A stretch of 64,000 nt of DNA, taken from positions 62,001 to 126,000 of the forward strand of contig JAPDFW010000132.1 of NCBI GenBank assembly GCA_028826165.1, given 5' to 3'. The notes under the pieces are model-generated. The model saw nothing but the letters and a program-made list of their open reading frames with translations, made no database searches and had not been told where the DNA came from. Source of the stretch: Anaeramoeba ignava. Its lineage: Eukaryota; Metamonada; Anaeramoebidae. The translations under genes were made by a program, and so were the position numbers. Numbering within the stretch: the first letter of the stretch is position 1; every line of letters begins with the position of its first letter. Positions 34,383 to 48,892 of the stretch are shown here, one piece after another.

Positions 34383-37300
34383 TTATTTTTCTTTATCTTT
34401 ATCTTTTTCTCTTCTTTTTGAAGGAATTGAATATTTTTTAGGAAGTTTAAATTTATTTATTTGTTGTTTAACAAAAGTAGCTTGATTTTTATTTGGAGAA
34501 ACAGGAGTTGGATTTTGGAAAATATTTGCAAAAGAACGTGATATTTTAGGTTGATTTTGTAATTGTGGAACTTCAAAAGTAAGTGATAATCTACGAGTTG
34601 AATTATCAGGAATTATTAAATTTTCAATTTGGAAATCAATATCTTCTTGTTGAATTTTTTCTTCTTTTTCTGGATCATTTTTTTCAACACTAAATCTTTT
34701 TTCAGTTACTAAATTTGGATTGAAACATTTTTCAGTCATTTCAGTAAAAATTTGACTTCCTCTATTGATTGCTATTGTTTTTCTTTTTTGGTAAAGATCA
34801 ATTGGGATATTTTGATTAATTTTTTCGTTTTGATTTTGATTTTGATTTTGATTAATTTTTTCATTTTGATTTTGATTTTGATTTTGATTTTGATTTTCAT
34901 TAATTTTTTGATTTTGATTTTGATTTTGATTTTGATTTTGATTTTGATTTTGATTAATTTTTTCATTTTGATTTTGATTTTGATTTTGATTTTCATTTTG
35001 ATTTTGATTGATTTTTTCATTTTGATTTTGATTAATTTTTTCGTTTTGATTTTCATTATTATCTAAATCTTCTTGTTCTTCTTCTTTGGTTTTGTGATTG
35101 TAATCATCTAATTCATGTTCTTTTTTAGGAAATTGTTTTAATAAATAATTTTCATTATAGTAAAAATTATTTTGTGCATCATTTTCTTTATCATGAACCC
35201 ATACTTCAAACATTTGAGTATCTTTAAATTCTTTGAGAAACTATTTAAATCCATAAATCATAAAAATAATTTTAGAAAAATTAATTTTTTTATAATTAAT
35301 TTTTTTATACTTTTTGTGTTCTTCTTCTTCTTGTTGAAATGAAATTTTTTAAATCAAAAACAATTCCATCATTTTGTGGAATTAAAAAATATCGAAAATC
35401 TCCAAAAATTTTGATAAAAAATGATAAGAATTCTTCTGCGATTGCATCAATATCTAAAGTACCTTTTTCTATTTTTTTAAATTAAATTTTTAAATAATGA
35501 AATAAATTTTTAAATAAATTTTAAATAAATTTTAAATAAATTTTAAAATAAATATTGAAATAAATTTTAAAATAAATATTGAAATAAATATTGAAATAAA
35601 TATTGAAATAAATATTGAAATAAATATTGAAATAAATATTGAAATAAATATTGAAATAAATATTGAAATAAATATTGAAATAAATATTGAAATAAATATT
35701 GAAATAAATATTGAAATAAATATTGAAATAAATATTGAAATAAATATTTAAATAAATATTGAAATAAATATTGAAATAAATATTGAAATAAATATTGAAA
35801 TAAATATTGAAATAATTATTAAAATAAATATTTAAATAAATATTGAAATAATTATTAAAATAAATATTGAAATAAATATTAAAATAATTATTAAAATAAA
35901 TATTAAAATAATTATTAAAATAAATATTTAAATAAATATTGAAATAAATATTGAAATAAATTTTGAAATAAATATTGAAATAAATATTGAAATTAATATT
36001 GAAATAAATATTGAAATAAATATTGAAATAAATATTGAAATAATTTTTAAAATAAATATTGAAATAAATATTTAAATAATGAAATAAATTTTGAAATAAA
36101 TATTGAAATAAATATTGAAATAAATATTGAAATAAATATTAAAAATAAATATTTAAATAAATATTGAAATAAATATTGAAATAAATATTGAAATAAATAT
36201 TGAAATAAATATTGAAATAAATATTAAAATAAATATTGAAATAAATATTAAAATAAATTTTAAAATAAATTTTAAATAAATTTTGAAATAAATAATGAAA
36301 TAAATTTTAAATAAATATTTAAATAAATATTGAAATAAATATTGAAATAAATTTTAAAATAAATATTGAAATAAATATTGAAATAAATATTTAAATAAAT
36401 TTTGAAATAAATATTGAAATAAATATTTAAATAAATTATGAAATAAATATTGAAATAAATATTGAAATAAATATTGAAATAAATATTGAAATAAATTATG
36501 AAATAAATATTGAAATAAATATTGAAATAAATATTAAAATAAATATTGAAATAAATATTAAAATAAATATTTAAATAAATATTGAAATAAATATTGAAAT
36601 AAATATTGAAATAAATATTGAAATAAATATTGAAATAAATATTGAAATAAATATTGAAATAAATATTGAAATAAATATTGAAATAAATATTGAAATAAAT
36701 ATTGAAATAAATATTGAAATAAATATTGAAATAAATATTGAAATAAATATTGAAATAAATATTGAAATAAATATTGAAATAAATATTGAAATAAATATTG
36801 AAATGAATATTGAAATAAATATTGAAATTAATTTTGAAATAAATATTGAAATTAATTTTGAAATAAATATTGAAATGAATATTGAAATAAATATTGAAAT
36901 AAATATTAAAAATAAATATTGAAATAAATATTAAAATAAATATTGAAATAAATATTGAAATAAATTTTGAAATAAATATTTAAATAAATTTTGAAATAAA
37001 TATTGAAATAAATATTGAAATAAATATTGAAATAAATTATGAAATAAATATTTAAATAAATATTGAAATAAATATTGAAATAAATATTGAAATAAATATT
37101 GAAATAAATATTGAAATAAATATTGAAATAAATATTGAAATAAATATTGAAATAAATATTGAAATAAATATTGAAATAAATTTTAAAATAAATATTAAAA
37201 TAAATATTTAAATAAATATTTAAATAAATATTGAAATAATTATTGAAATAAATAATCCTCTACTTTTTAAAATATCTTGATGTTTTTTAATAGTTTTAAT

Positions 37301-40300
37301 TAATTTTGAAACTCTATGAGGAGGTAATAATTTAAAATCTTGAAAACTTGACATCATTTTTCCTTGATCAAGTTCAACATAAACAAATTGTTCAAGTGGT
37401 AATTTTTCAGCTTTTGGAATCATATATTTTAATATACCAACAACCATAGGAACAGGTGCACATAATACATCTGTTAAAGATTCTGGTAAAGCAGGAATTA
37501 CAACATGCTTTTGAATTTTTCAATTAAATTTGAATTAATTTTCATTTCATTTAATTTGAATTTTTCATTTCATTTTTAATTTGAATTTTTCATTTCATTT
37601 TTAATTTGAATTTACATGCCAATTAAATGGTTGGATTAAAGCTAAACTTGCTTGAATTGATTGTGTTAAAATTCCAATATTTTCAGAAGAAAAAAATACT
37701 CTTCTTTCAAGTAATAAAGAAGCAAATAAACAAACTATCAATTTTGCGTCAAGTCTTTCCAATAATAATTTAATATTATACTTTTTTAATTTTGAATTAA
37801 ATTTAAATTTAATTTAAAGTTTGAATTTTAATTTGAATTTAATTTTGAATTAATTTGAAATTTGATTTTGGTTTGAATTTTAATTTTTGATTTTAATTTG
37901 AATTTTAATTTTTGTTTTGATTTTAATTTGAAATTTAATTTTGAATTGAAATTTCTATATAAAATTTGATACATCTCCAAGTATTTTTTTTGAACGAGTT
38001 AAACGTATTTTTCCTTCTGTAAAACTACCTGTAGGAGGTAAATTTATATATATTGAGTCTCCACATCTGGGTGTTGGTATTTTTTGAAGTGAAACTAAAA
38101 ATTTATTTAATAAATTTGCTGGTTGTTTTTTCCATAATTCAATTGCTGAAATAATTTCATCAAATAATGAAAACATTGGACTATATTTTATCAAAAAAAA
38201 AGTTTCCAATTTTATTTTAATTTTATTTTAATTTTAATTTAAATTTTAAAATTTTAATTACTTATAAGTTAAAATGATTAAAGATTCTAATAAATCATCT
38301 GAAATAAAAAATCTTCTACAAATAACATATGTATGAAAGGCATCTGAATCTGTTAAAACTATTGAGAAAGTTTCACTAAGAAAAAGTTATAATTATATTA
38401 ATATTTATTTATTTATTATATTTATATTTATATTTATATTTATATTTATATTTATATTTATATTTATATTTATATTTATATTTATATTTATAATTATATT
38501 TATATTTATATTTATATTTATATTTATATTTATATTTATATTTATATTTATATTTATATTTATATTTATATTATTTTATATTTATATTTATATTTATATT
38601 TATATTTATATTTATATTTATATTTATATTTATATTATTTTATATTTATATTTATATTTATATTTATATTTTTATATTTATATTTATATTTATATTTATA
38701 TTTATGTTTATATATTTATATTTTATATTTATATTTTATATTTATATTTATATTTATATTTATATTTATATTTATATTTATATTTATATTTATATTTATA
38801 TTTATATTTATATTTATATTTATATTTATATTTTATATTTATATTTATATTTATATTTATATTTATATTTATATTTTATATTTATATTTATATTTATGTT
38901 TATGTTTATAGTTTATATTTTATATTTATATTTATATTTTATATTTTATATTTTTATATTTATATTTATATTTTATATTTATATTTATATTTATATTTAT
39001 ATTTATATTTTATATTTATATTTATATTTATATTTTATATTTATATTTTATATTTATATTTATATTTATATTTATATTTTATGTTTATATTTATATTTAT
39101 ATTTATATTTATATTTATATTTATATTTATATTTATATTTATATTTATATTTATATTTATGTTTATATTTATATTTATGTTTATGTTTATATTTTATATT
39201 TATATATTTTATATTTTATATTTTATTTTTATATTTTATATTTATATGTTTATATTTTATATTTTATATTTATATTTATATTTATATTTATGTTTATATT
39301 TTATATTTTATATTTATATTTATATTTATATTTATATTTTATATTTATATTTTTATATTTATATTTATATTTATATTTATATTTATATTTATATTTATAT
39401 TTTTGTTTATATTTATATTTTATATTTATATTTATATTTATATTTATATTTATATTTATATTTATATTTATTTTATATTTTTATTTATATTTATATTTAT
39501 ATTTATATTTATATTTATATTTATATTTATAATTTATATTTATATTTATATTTTTTATATTTATATTTTATTTATTATATATTTATATTTATATTTATAT
39601 TTATAATTATATTTATATTTATATTTATATTTATATTTATAGAGTTATATTTATATTTATATTTTATATTTTTATATTTATATTTATTTTTATATTTATA
39701 TTTATATTTATATTTATATTTATATTTATATTTATATTTATATTTATATTTATATTTATATTTATATTTATATTTATATTTATATTTATATTTATATTTA
39801 GATTTATAATTTATATTTATATTTTATATTTTAAATATTTATATTTATATTTATATTTATATTTAGATTTATATTTTATATTTATATTATATTTATATTT
39901 ATATTTATATTTATATTTATATTTTATATTTATATTTATAATTAATTTATATTTAGGATTTAGATTTAGATTTAGATTTATATTTATATTTATATTTATA
40001 TTTATATTTATATTTATATTTATATTTATATTTATATTTATATTTATATTTATATTTTATATTTATATTTATATTTATATTTATATTTAGATTTATAATT
40101 TATATTTATATTTATATTTATATTTAGATTTATAATTTATATTTATATTTATATTTATATTTATATTTATATTTATATTTATATTTATATTTATATTTAT
40201 ATTAATAAATACACAGATTTTTCATTGCTTGATAATTTTAAAAGTCTTTCTGTATCAGGAAAACAAAATAAACGAATTTTCTTTTCAAAATCAATATCAG

Positions 40301-40418
40301 GTTTTCCTGGATAACGAAAAATAATTTCAACATCAGAAGGAATTTCTGTTGAATTTTTTGAAAGAGATTTATTATATTGAACAATATAAAAATTTTCAAA
40401 TAACTTTGGAGAATTCAT
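34383..40418 (-). CDS. DENN-domain protein (Rab exchange factor-like), 7 exons, 650 aa
   Basis: Probable Rab guanine-nucleotide exchange factor. Exons 40213-40418, 38262-38375, 37973-38180, 37616-37780, 37264-37507, 35311-35468, 34383-35240. The uDENN part (1-105) has [18 protein letters not shown] and [22 protein letters not shown]. cDENN (about 130-312) has [20 protein letters not shown], then [26 protein letters not shown] and [10 protein letters not shown]. dDENN (about 313-385) has [19 protein letters not shown] and a Thr-Gln-Met-Phe motif (DTQMFEVWV). The tail is an [10 protein letters not shown] microsatellite (about 400-510) then a basic end with RRLSL and KYSIPSKRR that could be phosphorylated. 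DENND1/2-type order, but subfamily and Rab partner cannot be told by eye. It carries two of the window's six giant introns. Confidence 0.87.
35469..37263 (-). repeat. 1795-bp repeat intron 5 of the DENN gene
   Basis: Sense-strand unit AATATTTATTTC (12 bp) with AAAATTTATTTC and AATATTTATTTA variants. Donor GTAGAGG, acceptor AAAATAG on the minus strand. The unit and its orientation relative to transcription match the large introns of the TBC and CH-PH genes. Confidence 0.9.
38376..40212 (-). repeat. 1837-bp TATAAA hexamer intron 1 of the DENN gene
   Basis: Nearly pure TTTATA on the plus strand (TATAAA in the sense strand). Interruptions are shorter TTTTATA steps and a few TTTAGA or TTTATG variants clustered near 39960-40130. 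Long false ORFs of Ile-Tyr-Ile-Phe result. Confidence 0.9.
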
Positions 40419-40546
40419 TTTTTAAATTTAGAAATAAAAAAATGAAAAAGAATTTCTTTCAAAAAATTTTAATTTTTTTTTTTCATTTTTTTTTTTCATT
40501 TTTTTTTATTTTTTTTTTGCTTATTTTCTTTTAGAACAAGTCAATT
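40419..40546. promoter_or_regulatory. 128-bp bidirectional start region (DENN / SCAMP)
   Basis: The minus-side TTCATTTTTTT has its A at 40443 (25 bp from the DENN start). Plus-side TCATTTTT elements have A at 40485 and 40498 (62 and 49 bp from the SCAMP start). Confidence 0.5.
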
Positions 40547-43285
40547 ATGACCTCAGAATCAGATCTTGATGTGAATCCTTTTGATGTATTTTTAAACAAT
40601 AAAAAAATCTCTCAATTTTATTTCTAAATAAGATTCACAAGTTTTGATTATAATTTTTATTTTTATTTAATAAAAACAAACGAATAAAAAAATTTTTTTT
40701 TGAAATAATAAATTTAAATCAAAAAAAAAAAACAATTTAATTTGTTTTAAAAGGATTCAGCAATAAGACAACATGACGATACAAAAGTTGCTGGATTAAG
40801 CAATTATAATCCATTTGAAGAAAATGTTGACCTTGTATTTTTAACTATTTATTATTTTAATTCAATTTATTATTCTTTTTTTTAATTATCCTTTTTTTTC
40901 AATTAATTTTTTTCAATTAATTTTTTTCAATTAATTTTTTTTAATTATTTTTTTCCTTTTTATTTTAAGGATGATAAAGATGATCCAGAAGATTTAGGTC
41001 ATTATGAACCTCCTTTGACAACAATTGATAATCCTTTTGGTTTGCATCTTTATTATACTTTATAATTTTATGATTCAATTTTTGATTTAATTTTAAAAAA
41101 CAAGAAAAAAAATTGATAAAAAAATTGATAAAAAAATATTTCAATTTATAATTAAATTATTATTTTAATTCGCTTTTATTTTTAGTTACTGATAAAATGG
41201 CAGAAATTGATCAAAAACCTAAAACTTTAGATGAAAGAAAATTAGAAGTTGAACAAAGACATCGAGAATTAGATGAAAGAGAAAGAATGTTAGATAAAAG
41301 AGTGAAAAATTTAGGTATTTCAATCAAAATTCACTACGAAATTAAAATTAAAATTCATTTACAAAATTAAAATTAAAATTAAAATTAAAATTAATATTAA
41401 TATTAAAATTAAAATTAAAATCAAAATCAAAATCAAAATTTAAATTAAAATTCATTTATAAAATTAATAATCAAAATTTAAACTAAAATTAATAATCAAA
41501 ATTAAAATTAAAATTGAAATTAAAATTAAAATCAAAATTAAAATTAAAATTAAAATCAAAATTAAAATTAAAATTAAAATTAAAATTAAAATTAAAATCA
41601 AATTTTAAATTCAATTTTATATAAAAAGGTGATAATTATAACCGACCACATAATTGGCCAAAGTGTTATCCTTTTCTTCATCATAATATTTCATCTGATA
41701 TACCAAAAGAAAATCGTACAATGATTCGTCTTGCTTATTGGGCTTGGATTTGTATAATTTAAAAACTGAAATTAAAAAATGGAATTAAAAATGAAATTAA
41801 AAATGAAATTAAAAATAAATTTAAAAAATGAAATTAAAAATGAATTTAAAAACTGAATTTAAAAATGAATTTAAAAAATGGAATTAAAAATGAAATTAAA
41901 AAATGAATTTAAAAAATGAAATTAAAAATGAATTAAAAAATGAATTTAAAATGGATTTAAAACTGAATTTAAAAAATGAAATTAAAAATGAATTTAAAAA
42001 CTGAATTTAAAAATGAATTTAAAAAATGGAATTAAAAATGGAATTAAAAATGGATTTAAAAAATGAAATTAAAAATGAATTTAAAAATGAAATTAAAAAT
42101 GAATTCAAAAACTGAAATTAAAAATGAATTTAAAAAATGAATTTAAAAATGAAATTAAAAATGAAATTAAAAATAAATTAAAAAATGAAATTAAAAATGG
42201 AATTAAAAATGAAATTAAAAATGAAATTAAAAATGGAATTAAAAATGGAATTAAAAATGAAATTAAAAATGGAATTAAAAATGAATTCAAAAACTGAATT
42301 TAAAAATGAAATTTAAAAATAAATTTAAAATGAAATTAAAAATGAATTAAAAATGAATTTAAAAAATGAATTTAAAAATGAAATTAAAAAATGAATTTAA
42401 AAATAAATTAAAAAATGAAATTAAAAATGAAATTAAAAATGAATTTAAAAATAAATTTAAAATTAAAAGGGGGAGTTATTGGAACATCATGGAATTTTAT
42501 TTGTGTATTTGCAAAATTGGGTGTTGATAATGCAAAACATAAAGGAAATGATGTTGGATTAGGAATAGCTTATTTTTTATTTTCTCCACCTTTATCTTGG
42601 ATTTTTTGGTATAGATTATTATATAATGCAGCCAGGTAATTATAAATTTAAATAAATTATAAATTAAAATAAATTATAAATTATAATAAATTATAAATTT
42701 AAATAAATTATAAATTATAAATTATAAATTTAAATAAATTATAAATTATAAATTTAAATAGAAAGAATAAATCTTTTAAATTCTTGACTTTCTTTTGTAC
42801 TTTCTTTTTCTGGATGTTACTTGCTGCTGTTTTTGTTGTTGGTGTTGATGGAACTGGTTGTGCGTAAGTTATATCAAACAAATCCGATTAAAAAATTAAA
42901 ATTAAAATTAAAATTAAAATTAAAATCAAAATTAAATTTAAAATTATAATCAAAATCAAAATTAAAATTAAAATTAAATTTAAAATTAAATTTAAAATTA
43001 AAATTAAATTTAAAATTATAATCAAAATTAAATTTAAAAAGTGGAATTGTGAATACTGTTAATGTTTTTGATTGCAAATCACAATCTGTTGGAATATTAT
43101 TTGTTGTGAATATTTTAGTTTGGTTTTTCCAGTTACTATTTGATGTTTTTCTTTTCAAAATGGTTCATAGTTTCTACAGAAGTTCAGGTGGTTCAGTTGA
43201 AAAAGCGAAAAAAGAAGTTGCACAAGAAACAACTTCAATTGCTGTTGATTTCCAAAAAGAAGCAGTTAAAAGTCAATTAAAATAA
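40547..43285 (+). CDS. SCAMP: Secretory carrier membrane protein (SCAMP), 8 exons, 317 aa
   Basis: Four-helix protein of recycling vesicles and trans-Golgi. Exons 40547-40585, 40754-40834, 40970-41039, 41186-41314, 41629-41751, 42470-42635, 42762-42863, 43042-43285. Three NPF motifs (10-12, 32-34, 61-63), which bind EH-domain endocytic adaptors, are each near an exon end. A coiled coil (about 64-106: LDERKLEVEQRHRELDERER) precedes NWPKCYPFLHHNI, then four membrane helices (RLAYWAWIWGVIGTSWNFI, AYFLFSPPLSWIFWY, FFWMLLAAVFVVGV, GILFVVNILVWFFQLLFDVF). The segment between helices 2 and 3 (WYRLLYNAARKNKSFKF) is the SCAMP E-peptide position and is basic. The C-tail is about 40 residues. Confidence 0.92.
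41315..42469 (+). repeat. Repeat introns 4 and 5 of the SCAMP gene
   Basis: Intron 4 (41315-41628) is AAAATTAAAATTAA with AAATTCATTTATAAAATT elements. Intron 5 (41752-42469, 718 bp) is an AAATGAATTTAAAAAATG / AAATGAAATTAAAA array of a type not seen elsewhere in the window. The exon 41629-41751 lies between. Confidence 0.85.
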
Positions 43286-43787
43286 TTTACTTTTTTTTTT
43301 TACTTTTTTTTTTTGCTTTTTTTTTTTGCTTTTCTTTTCAAAAAAAAAAAATAATTTTCCTCAATTTAAGAAAAAAAAATTTTTTTTTCCAGATCAATTT
43401 TTGAACAAACAAAACTTAATTTCAAAACAAAAATCAAAATAAAACAAAAATATTAAAAATAAATTAGAAAATTATATTAAAATCATTAAAAAGATTGATC
43501 AAAAAAAAATAAATAATTTAAAATAAATTTGTTTATTTATTTTTTGAAAGATCAATTTCTAAATAACTTTTTAAAAAATAAATTAAAATAATGACTCGAT
43601 AAATTAAATTAAAATTAAAATTAAAATTAAAAATTAAAAATTAAAAAAAATTTTTTCAAATTATTTTTCAAATTTATTTTTTTTTTTTCCTTTTTTTTTC
43701 CATTTTAATTTTTATCAAAAAAATTCCAACGAAAAAAACCGAAAACTAAAAAAGAAGAAAAAACTAACGAAAAAAAAAATTAAAACA
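43286..43787. other. Intergenic, nothing recognised
   Basis: 502 bp of homopolymer-rich AT sequence between SCAMP and the TBC gene (same strand). T runs broken by GC or CC dinucleotides at the left would suit the SCAMP 3' end; an A-rich leader with AACGAAAAAAACCGAAAAC precedes the TBC start. No TCATTTTT element and no ORF. Confidence 0.6.
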
Positions 43788-46700
43788 ATGAATGAATTCA
43801 ATAAAATTTTAGAAAATATAAATTTAAAGTCAATTCGAGAACCTGAATTTTTAGACAGAATAACTGAGACAAATATTCGAAGTTTTACATGGAGTTTACT
43901 TTTAGGATGTTTTGGAGAAAAAATAAACAGGGGAAACTTTCTACAAATACTTCAAGAAACAAGAACTCGATATGAAATTCTTCGAGAAAAATATGTTGAA
44001 AATAAAGTGATTCCTTTATTTGAAAATAACAGTGAGTTTCCAAACAAAGTGGATATGAATGAGTTGCATCGAATCCTTGTTTTAGATGTCAAACGTACTG
44101 ATCCTCAAAGCGAATTATTTGCTAAGAAAAACATTCAGGAAATGATGAAGAATGTTCTTTTGATTTATGTTTATGAAAACCAAAGAAATGATGGATATAA
44201 ACAAGGAATGCATGAGATTCTTATTCCTGTTATTTATATCTTACAAAAGGATTTGGAATATTCTCGAATTGAACGAGAGAAATATCAGTAACAAAAAATT
44301 TTTTGGATCTTTGTTTATTATTTCTTTTTTGATTTATAAATGTTATATTTATTTTTGATCCCCTTTAGATCTTATTTATAATAATAATTTTAATAATAAA
44401 TATAATAATAAATTTAATAATAATTTTAATAATAAATATAATAATAAATTTAATAATAAATTTAATAATAAATTTAATAATAAATTTAATAATAAATTTA
44501 ATAATAATTTTAATAATAATTTTAATAATAATTATAATAATAAATTTAATAATAATTATAATAATAAATTTAATAATAAATTTAATAATAAATTTAATAA
44601 TAATTTTTAATAATAATTTTAATAATAAATTTAATAATAACTTTAATAATAAATTTAATAATAATTATAATAATAATTTTATTAATAATTTAATAACAAT
44701 TTTTATAATAAATTTAATAATAAATTTAATAATAATTATAATAATAATTTTAATAATAATTTTAATAATATTTTTAATAATATATTTAATAATAATTTAA
44801 TAATAAATTTAATAATAATTTTAATATTAAAATTAATAATAATATTAATAATAATTTTATCTTTCTTTTTACTTAAAAAATTAGAAATCAAATGAGAGAA
44901 AATATTGAATATTTTTCTTTTTTTAATGAAAATTACTTTGAACATACAATTTTCTTATTATATGAAAAATTAATGAAGATTATTTCTCCTCTTTTTATAA
45001 GTCACAAACAAAATTTAACACCATCACTTCCTGAAAAAGTTGATGAAAAAGTTATCAAAGAAGAATATCATGAAGTTATTTCTGAATTTCAATTAAAAAG
45101 TGATGAAATCCAAAATGTTATACTTTTCTCAAAAGATCCAGATCTTTCTAATTATCTTAAATCCAAAGAAGTTGAACCAGGAATTTATTTAGTGTAATTT
45201 TAAAAATTATTTTATGATCATTTATTATTTAAAAATTTATTTTTTTGTTCCACTTTTTTTTTTCTTTTTTTTCTTAAATAGTCGATGGACTCGTTTAATG
45301 TTTTTACGTGAATTTCATTTGGAAGATGTTCTTATTATTTGGGATTCAATTCTTGGATCAGAAAATCCTTTAAAATTTGTTGATTACTTTTGTGTTTCTA
45401 TGTTGATTTTTATTCGAGAACAATGTAAAATTTATTTCAAAATTTATTTTAATATTTATTTCAATATTTATTTAAATATTTATTTAAATAATTATTTCAA
45501 ATTTATTTCAATATTTATTTTAATATTTATTTTAATATTTATTTCAATATTTATTTCAATATTTATTTCAATATTTATTTAAATATTTATTTTAATATTT
45601 ATTTAAATATTTATTTTAAAATTTATTTCAATATTTATTTCAATATTTATTTCAATATTTATTTAAATATTTATTTCAATATTTATTTCAATATTTATTT
45701 CAAAATTTATTTCAATATTTATTTAAATATTTATTTCAATATTTATTTTAAAATTTATTTAAATATTTATTTCAAAAATTATTTCAATATTTATTTAAAT
45801 ATTTATTTCAATATTTATTTAAATATTTATTTCAATATTTATTTTAAAATTTATTTCAATATTTATTTCAAAATTTATTTCAAAATTTATTTCAATATTT
45901 ATTTCAATATTTATTTCAATATTTATTTCAATATTTATTTCAATATTTATTTCAATATTTATTTCAATATTTATTTAAATATTTATTTCAATAATTATTT
46001 CAATATTTATTTAAATATTTATTTCAATAATTATTTCAATATTTATTTCAAAATTTATTTCAATATTTATTTCAATATTTATTTCAATATTTATTTCAAT
46101 ATTTATTTCAAAATTTATTTTTAATATTTATTTAAATATTTATTTCAATATTTATTTAAATATTTATTTCAATATTTATTTCAATATTTATTTAAATATT
46201 TATTTCAATATTTATTTAAATATTTATTTCATTATTTATTTCAATATTTATTTCAAATTATTTCAATATTTATTTCAATATTTATTTCAATATTTATTTC
46301 AATATTTATTTCAATATTTATTTCAATATTTATTTCAATATTTATTTCAATATTTATTTAAATATTTATTTCAATATTTATTTCAATAATTATTTTTAAT
46401 ATTTATTTCAATATTTATTTCAATATTTATTTAAATATTTATTTCAATATTTATTTCAATATTTATTTTAATATTTATTTTTAATATTTATTTCAATATT
46501 TATTTCAATATTTATTTCAATATTTATTTCAATATTTATTTCAATATTTATTTTAATATTTATTTCAATATTTATTTCAATATTTATTTCAATATTTATT
46601 TTCAATATTTATTTAAATATTTATTTCAATATTTATTTCAATATTTATTTCAATATTTATTTAAATATTTATTTCAATATTTAATATTTATTTCAATATT

Positions 46701-48662
46701 TATTTAAATATTTATTTCAAAATTTATTTCAATATTTATTTCAATATTTATTTCAATATTTATTTAAAAATTTATTTCAAAATTTATTTCAATATTTATT
46801 TTAATATTTATTTCAATATTTATTTCAAAATTCATTTTTAATATTTATTTCAATATTTATTTCAATATTCATTTTAATATTCATTTCAATATTCATTTTA
46901 ATATTTATTTCAATATTTATTTCAATATTCATTTTAATATTTATTTCAATATTAATTTCAATATTTATTTCAATATTTATTTTAATATTTATTTAAATAT
47001 TTATTTCAATATTTATTTCAATATTTATTTCAATATTTATTTCAAAATTTATTTCAATATTTATTTCAATATTTAATTCAATATTTATTTCAAAATTTAT
47101 TTAAAATTTATTTCAATATTTATTTTAATATTTATTTCAATATTTGTTTCATTATTTATTTCAATATTTATTTAAATATTTATTTCAATATTTATTTCAA
47201 TATTTATTTCAATATTTATTTTAATATTTATTTCAATATTTATTTCAAATTATTAGTATTTAGCCTTGATAATCAATCAGGAATATTTGATAGACTCTTA
47301 AAATATCCACCAGTAGAAAATGTTCGAGTATTAATCAAACAAGCACGAGAGTTACTACATACAAAACATAAAATGAAATTTAAATTTAAACCAATTTCAC
47401 AATCAGAAAAAAAAACCAAATCAACATCAAAACAAAATGGTCAAAACAAAAATACATCAAAGAAAATCAGATTTTCTGCACATAGACATCATCATAGTAT
47501 TGATATTCCAGAAACAAATGAGAAAAATATTCTTACAAGAGTTCATACTCAAACATCTTTACCTCAAGATCTAAATAATTCAATTTCTCGAAAACAAATT
47601 TTTTTAGATTTGGATTCATCGAATCCATCAAAAGTTCAAAAAGCACTTTCTCATTTATCAACAGATCAACAGTTAAAAATTTTAACTGATCATGTCTTAA
47701 AAACTTCCCAAACTCAACTTAAATTGGGAAGAATTGTTTCAACTATTATTCAACAATTTGAAGATTATGTTCGAAAAACACAAGAATTAAAACCTCAAAT
47801 TGAAATTCAAGATTCAAAGTGATTATTTTACATTATTTTAAATTATTTCAATTTATTTCCAATTTATTTCCAAATTTATTTTACATTATTTTAAATTATT
47901 TCCAATTTATTTCCAAATTATTTTTAAATCATTTTTAATTTATTTCAAAATTATTTCCAAATTATTTTAAATCATTTAAAATTAATTTTACATTATTTCC
48001 AAATCATTTTTAAATTATTTCTAAATTTATTTTAATTTCAAATTTTTCTCTTTAAAACAAATATTTATTATTTTAATTGTAGTTTTGATATTTTAAATTC
48101 AGATTCAATATTTGAAGATATTGCTTTGTTGAAACAAGTTAAGCATGTTTTAATTCATGAATTAAGTTTTTCTGATTTTGATTATTCTTATCGAAAACAA
48201 AATTTAAGAAAAGCAAAAGAAATAGGTCATCAAAGAACTCAATCTTATCAAACAATAATGAAAAATAATCAAGAAAATTCATTTGAAACAATTAGAAGAA
48301 ATCAAAATCAAAAAATCAATGAATTTCAAACAAATCAAAACAATTCAAATCAAAATAATTCAAACAAAAATAATTCAAAAAATAATTCTAATCAAAATAA
48401 TTCAAATAAAAATAATTTAAATAAAAACAATTTAAATCAAAATAATTCAAATAAAAATAATTCAAATCAAAACAATTCTAATTCCAAAAATAATTCAAAT
48501 CAAAATAATTCAAATCAAAACAATTCAAATTCAAAAAATAATTCAAATCACAATTCAAATTCAAATAATTCAAATCAAAACAATTCAAATCAAAACAATT
48601 TAAATCAAAATGAACAAAATCACAAAAATTACAAAAATCATAAAAACCATAAATTAATTTAG
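43788..48662 (+). CDS. TBC1D5-like Rab GTPase-activating protein, 5 exons, 697 aa
   Basis: Inactivates a Rab, by analogy with TBC1D5 a Rab7-type protein at retromer endosomes. Exons 43788-44287, 44885-45193, 45282-45424, 47257-47818, 48083-48662. The TBC domain starts at about 25. The arginine finger is in LDVKRTDP (Arg103) and the glutamine finger in GYKQGMHEI (Gln139), both needed for catalysis and both intact. YLVRWTRLMFLREF (rebuilt across an intron) and LIIWDSIL are the late TBC motifs, then LLKYPPVENVRVLIKQA closes the domain in TBC1D5 fashion. The C-terminal half is disordered, basic, then Asn-rich (NNSNQNNSNKNN, about 575-685). Intron 3 (1832 bp) interrupts right after the WD motif. 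It ends with TAG, one of two genes here that do. Confidence 0.88.
44288..44884 (+). repeat. 597-bp AATAATAAATTT repeat intron (TBC intron 1)
   Basis: About 80 bp of unique sequence with GATCCCCTTTAGATC, then AATTTAATAATAA/AATTATAATAATAA units to the acceptor AAAATTAG. Confidence 0.85.
45425..47256 (+). repeat. 1832-bp repeat intron 3 of the TBC gene
   Basis: AATATTTATTTC 12-bp units with AAATATTTATTT and AAAATTTATTTC variants, donor GTAAAAT, acceptor TTATTAG. Same unit and same sense orientation as DENN intron 5 and the CH-PH giant intron. Confidence 0.9.
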
Positions 48663-48892
48663 GATTTGAAATTAATAAATTTTTTTTTAGGAAAGATTGT
48701 AAAAAAAATCAATAAAAACTAAAAAAAACAAAACGAATAATTTTAATTTGTAATTTTTATTAATTTTTTTTTTGGAATCTTTTAAAAGAAAAAAATAATT
48801 TGATTGTTCCACTTTTTGTTCCACTTTTTTTTTAGATTTTTTTTAGATTTTTTTTAGATTTTTTTTAGATTTTTTTTTATTATTGAATTAAA

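Noticed and set aside
38704-39809. Long plus-strand ORFs of Ile/Tyr/Phe/Leu (300 and 242 codons)
   Set aside because: They lie inside DENN intron 1, are the translation of a TTTATA hexamer in different frames, and stay open only because 6 bp is a multiple of 3.
44355-44380. Possible small exon in TBC intron 1 near GATCCCCTTTAGATC
   Set aside because: The TBC domain reads continuously from exon 1 to the exon at 44885, and no conserved block is missing.
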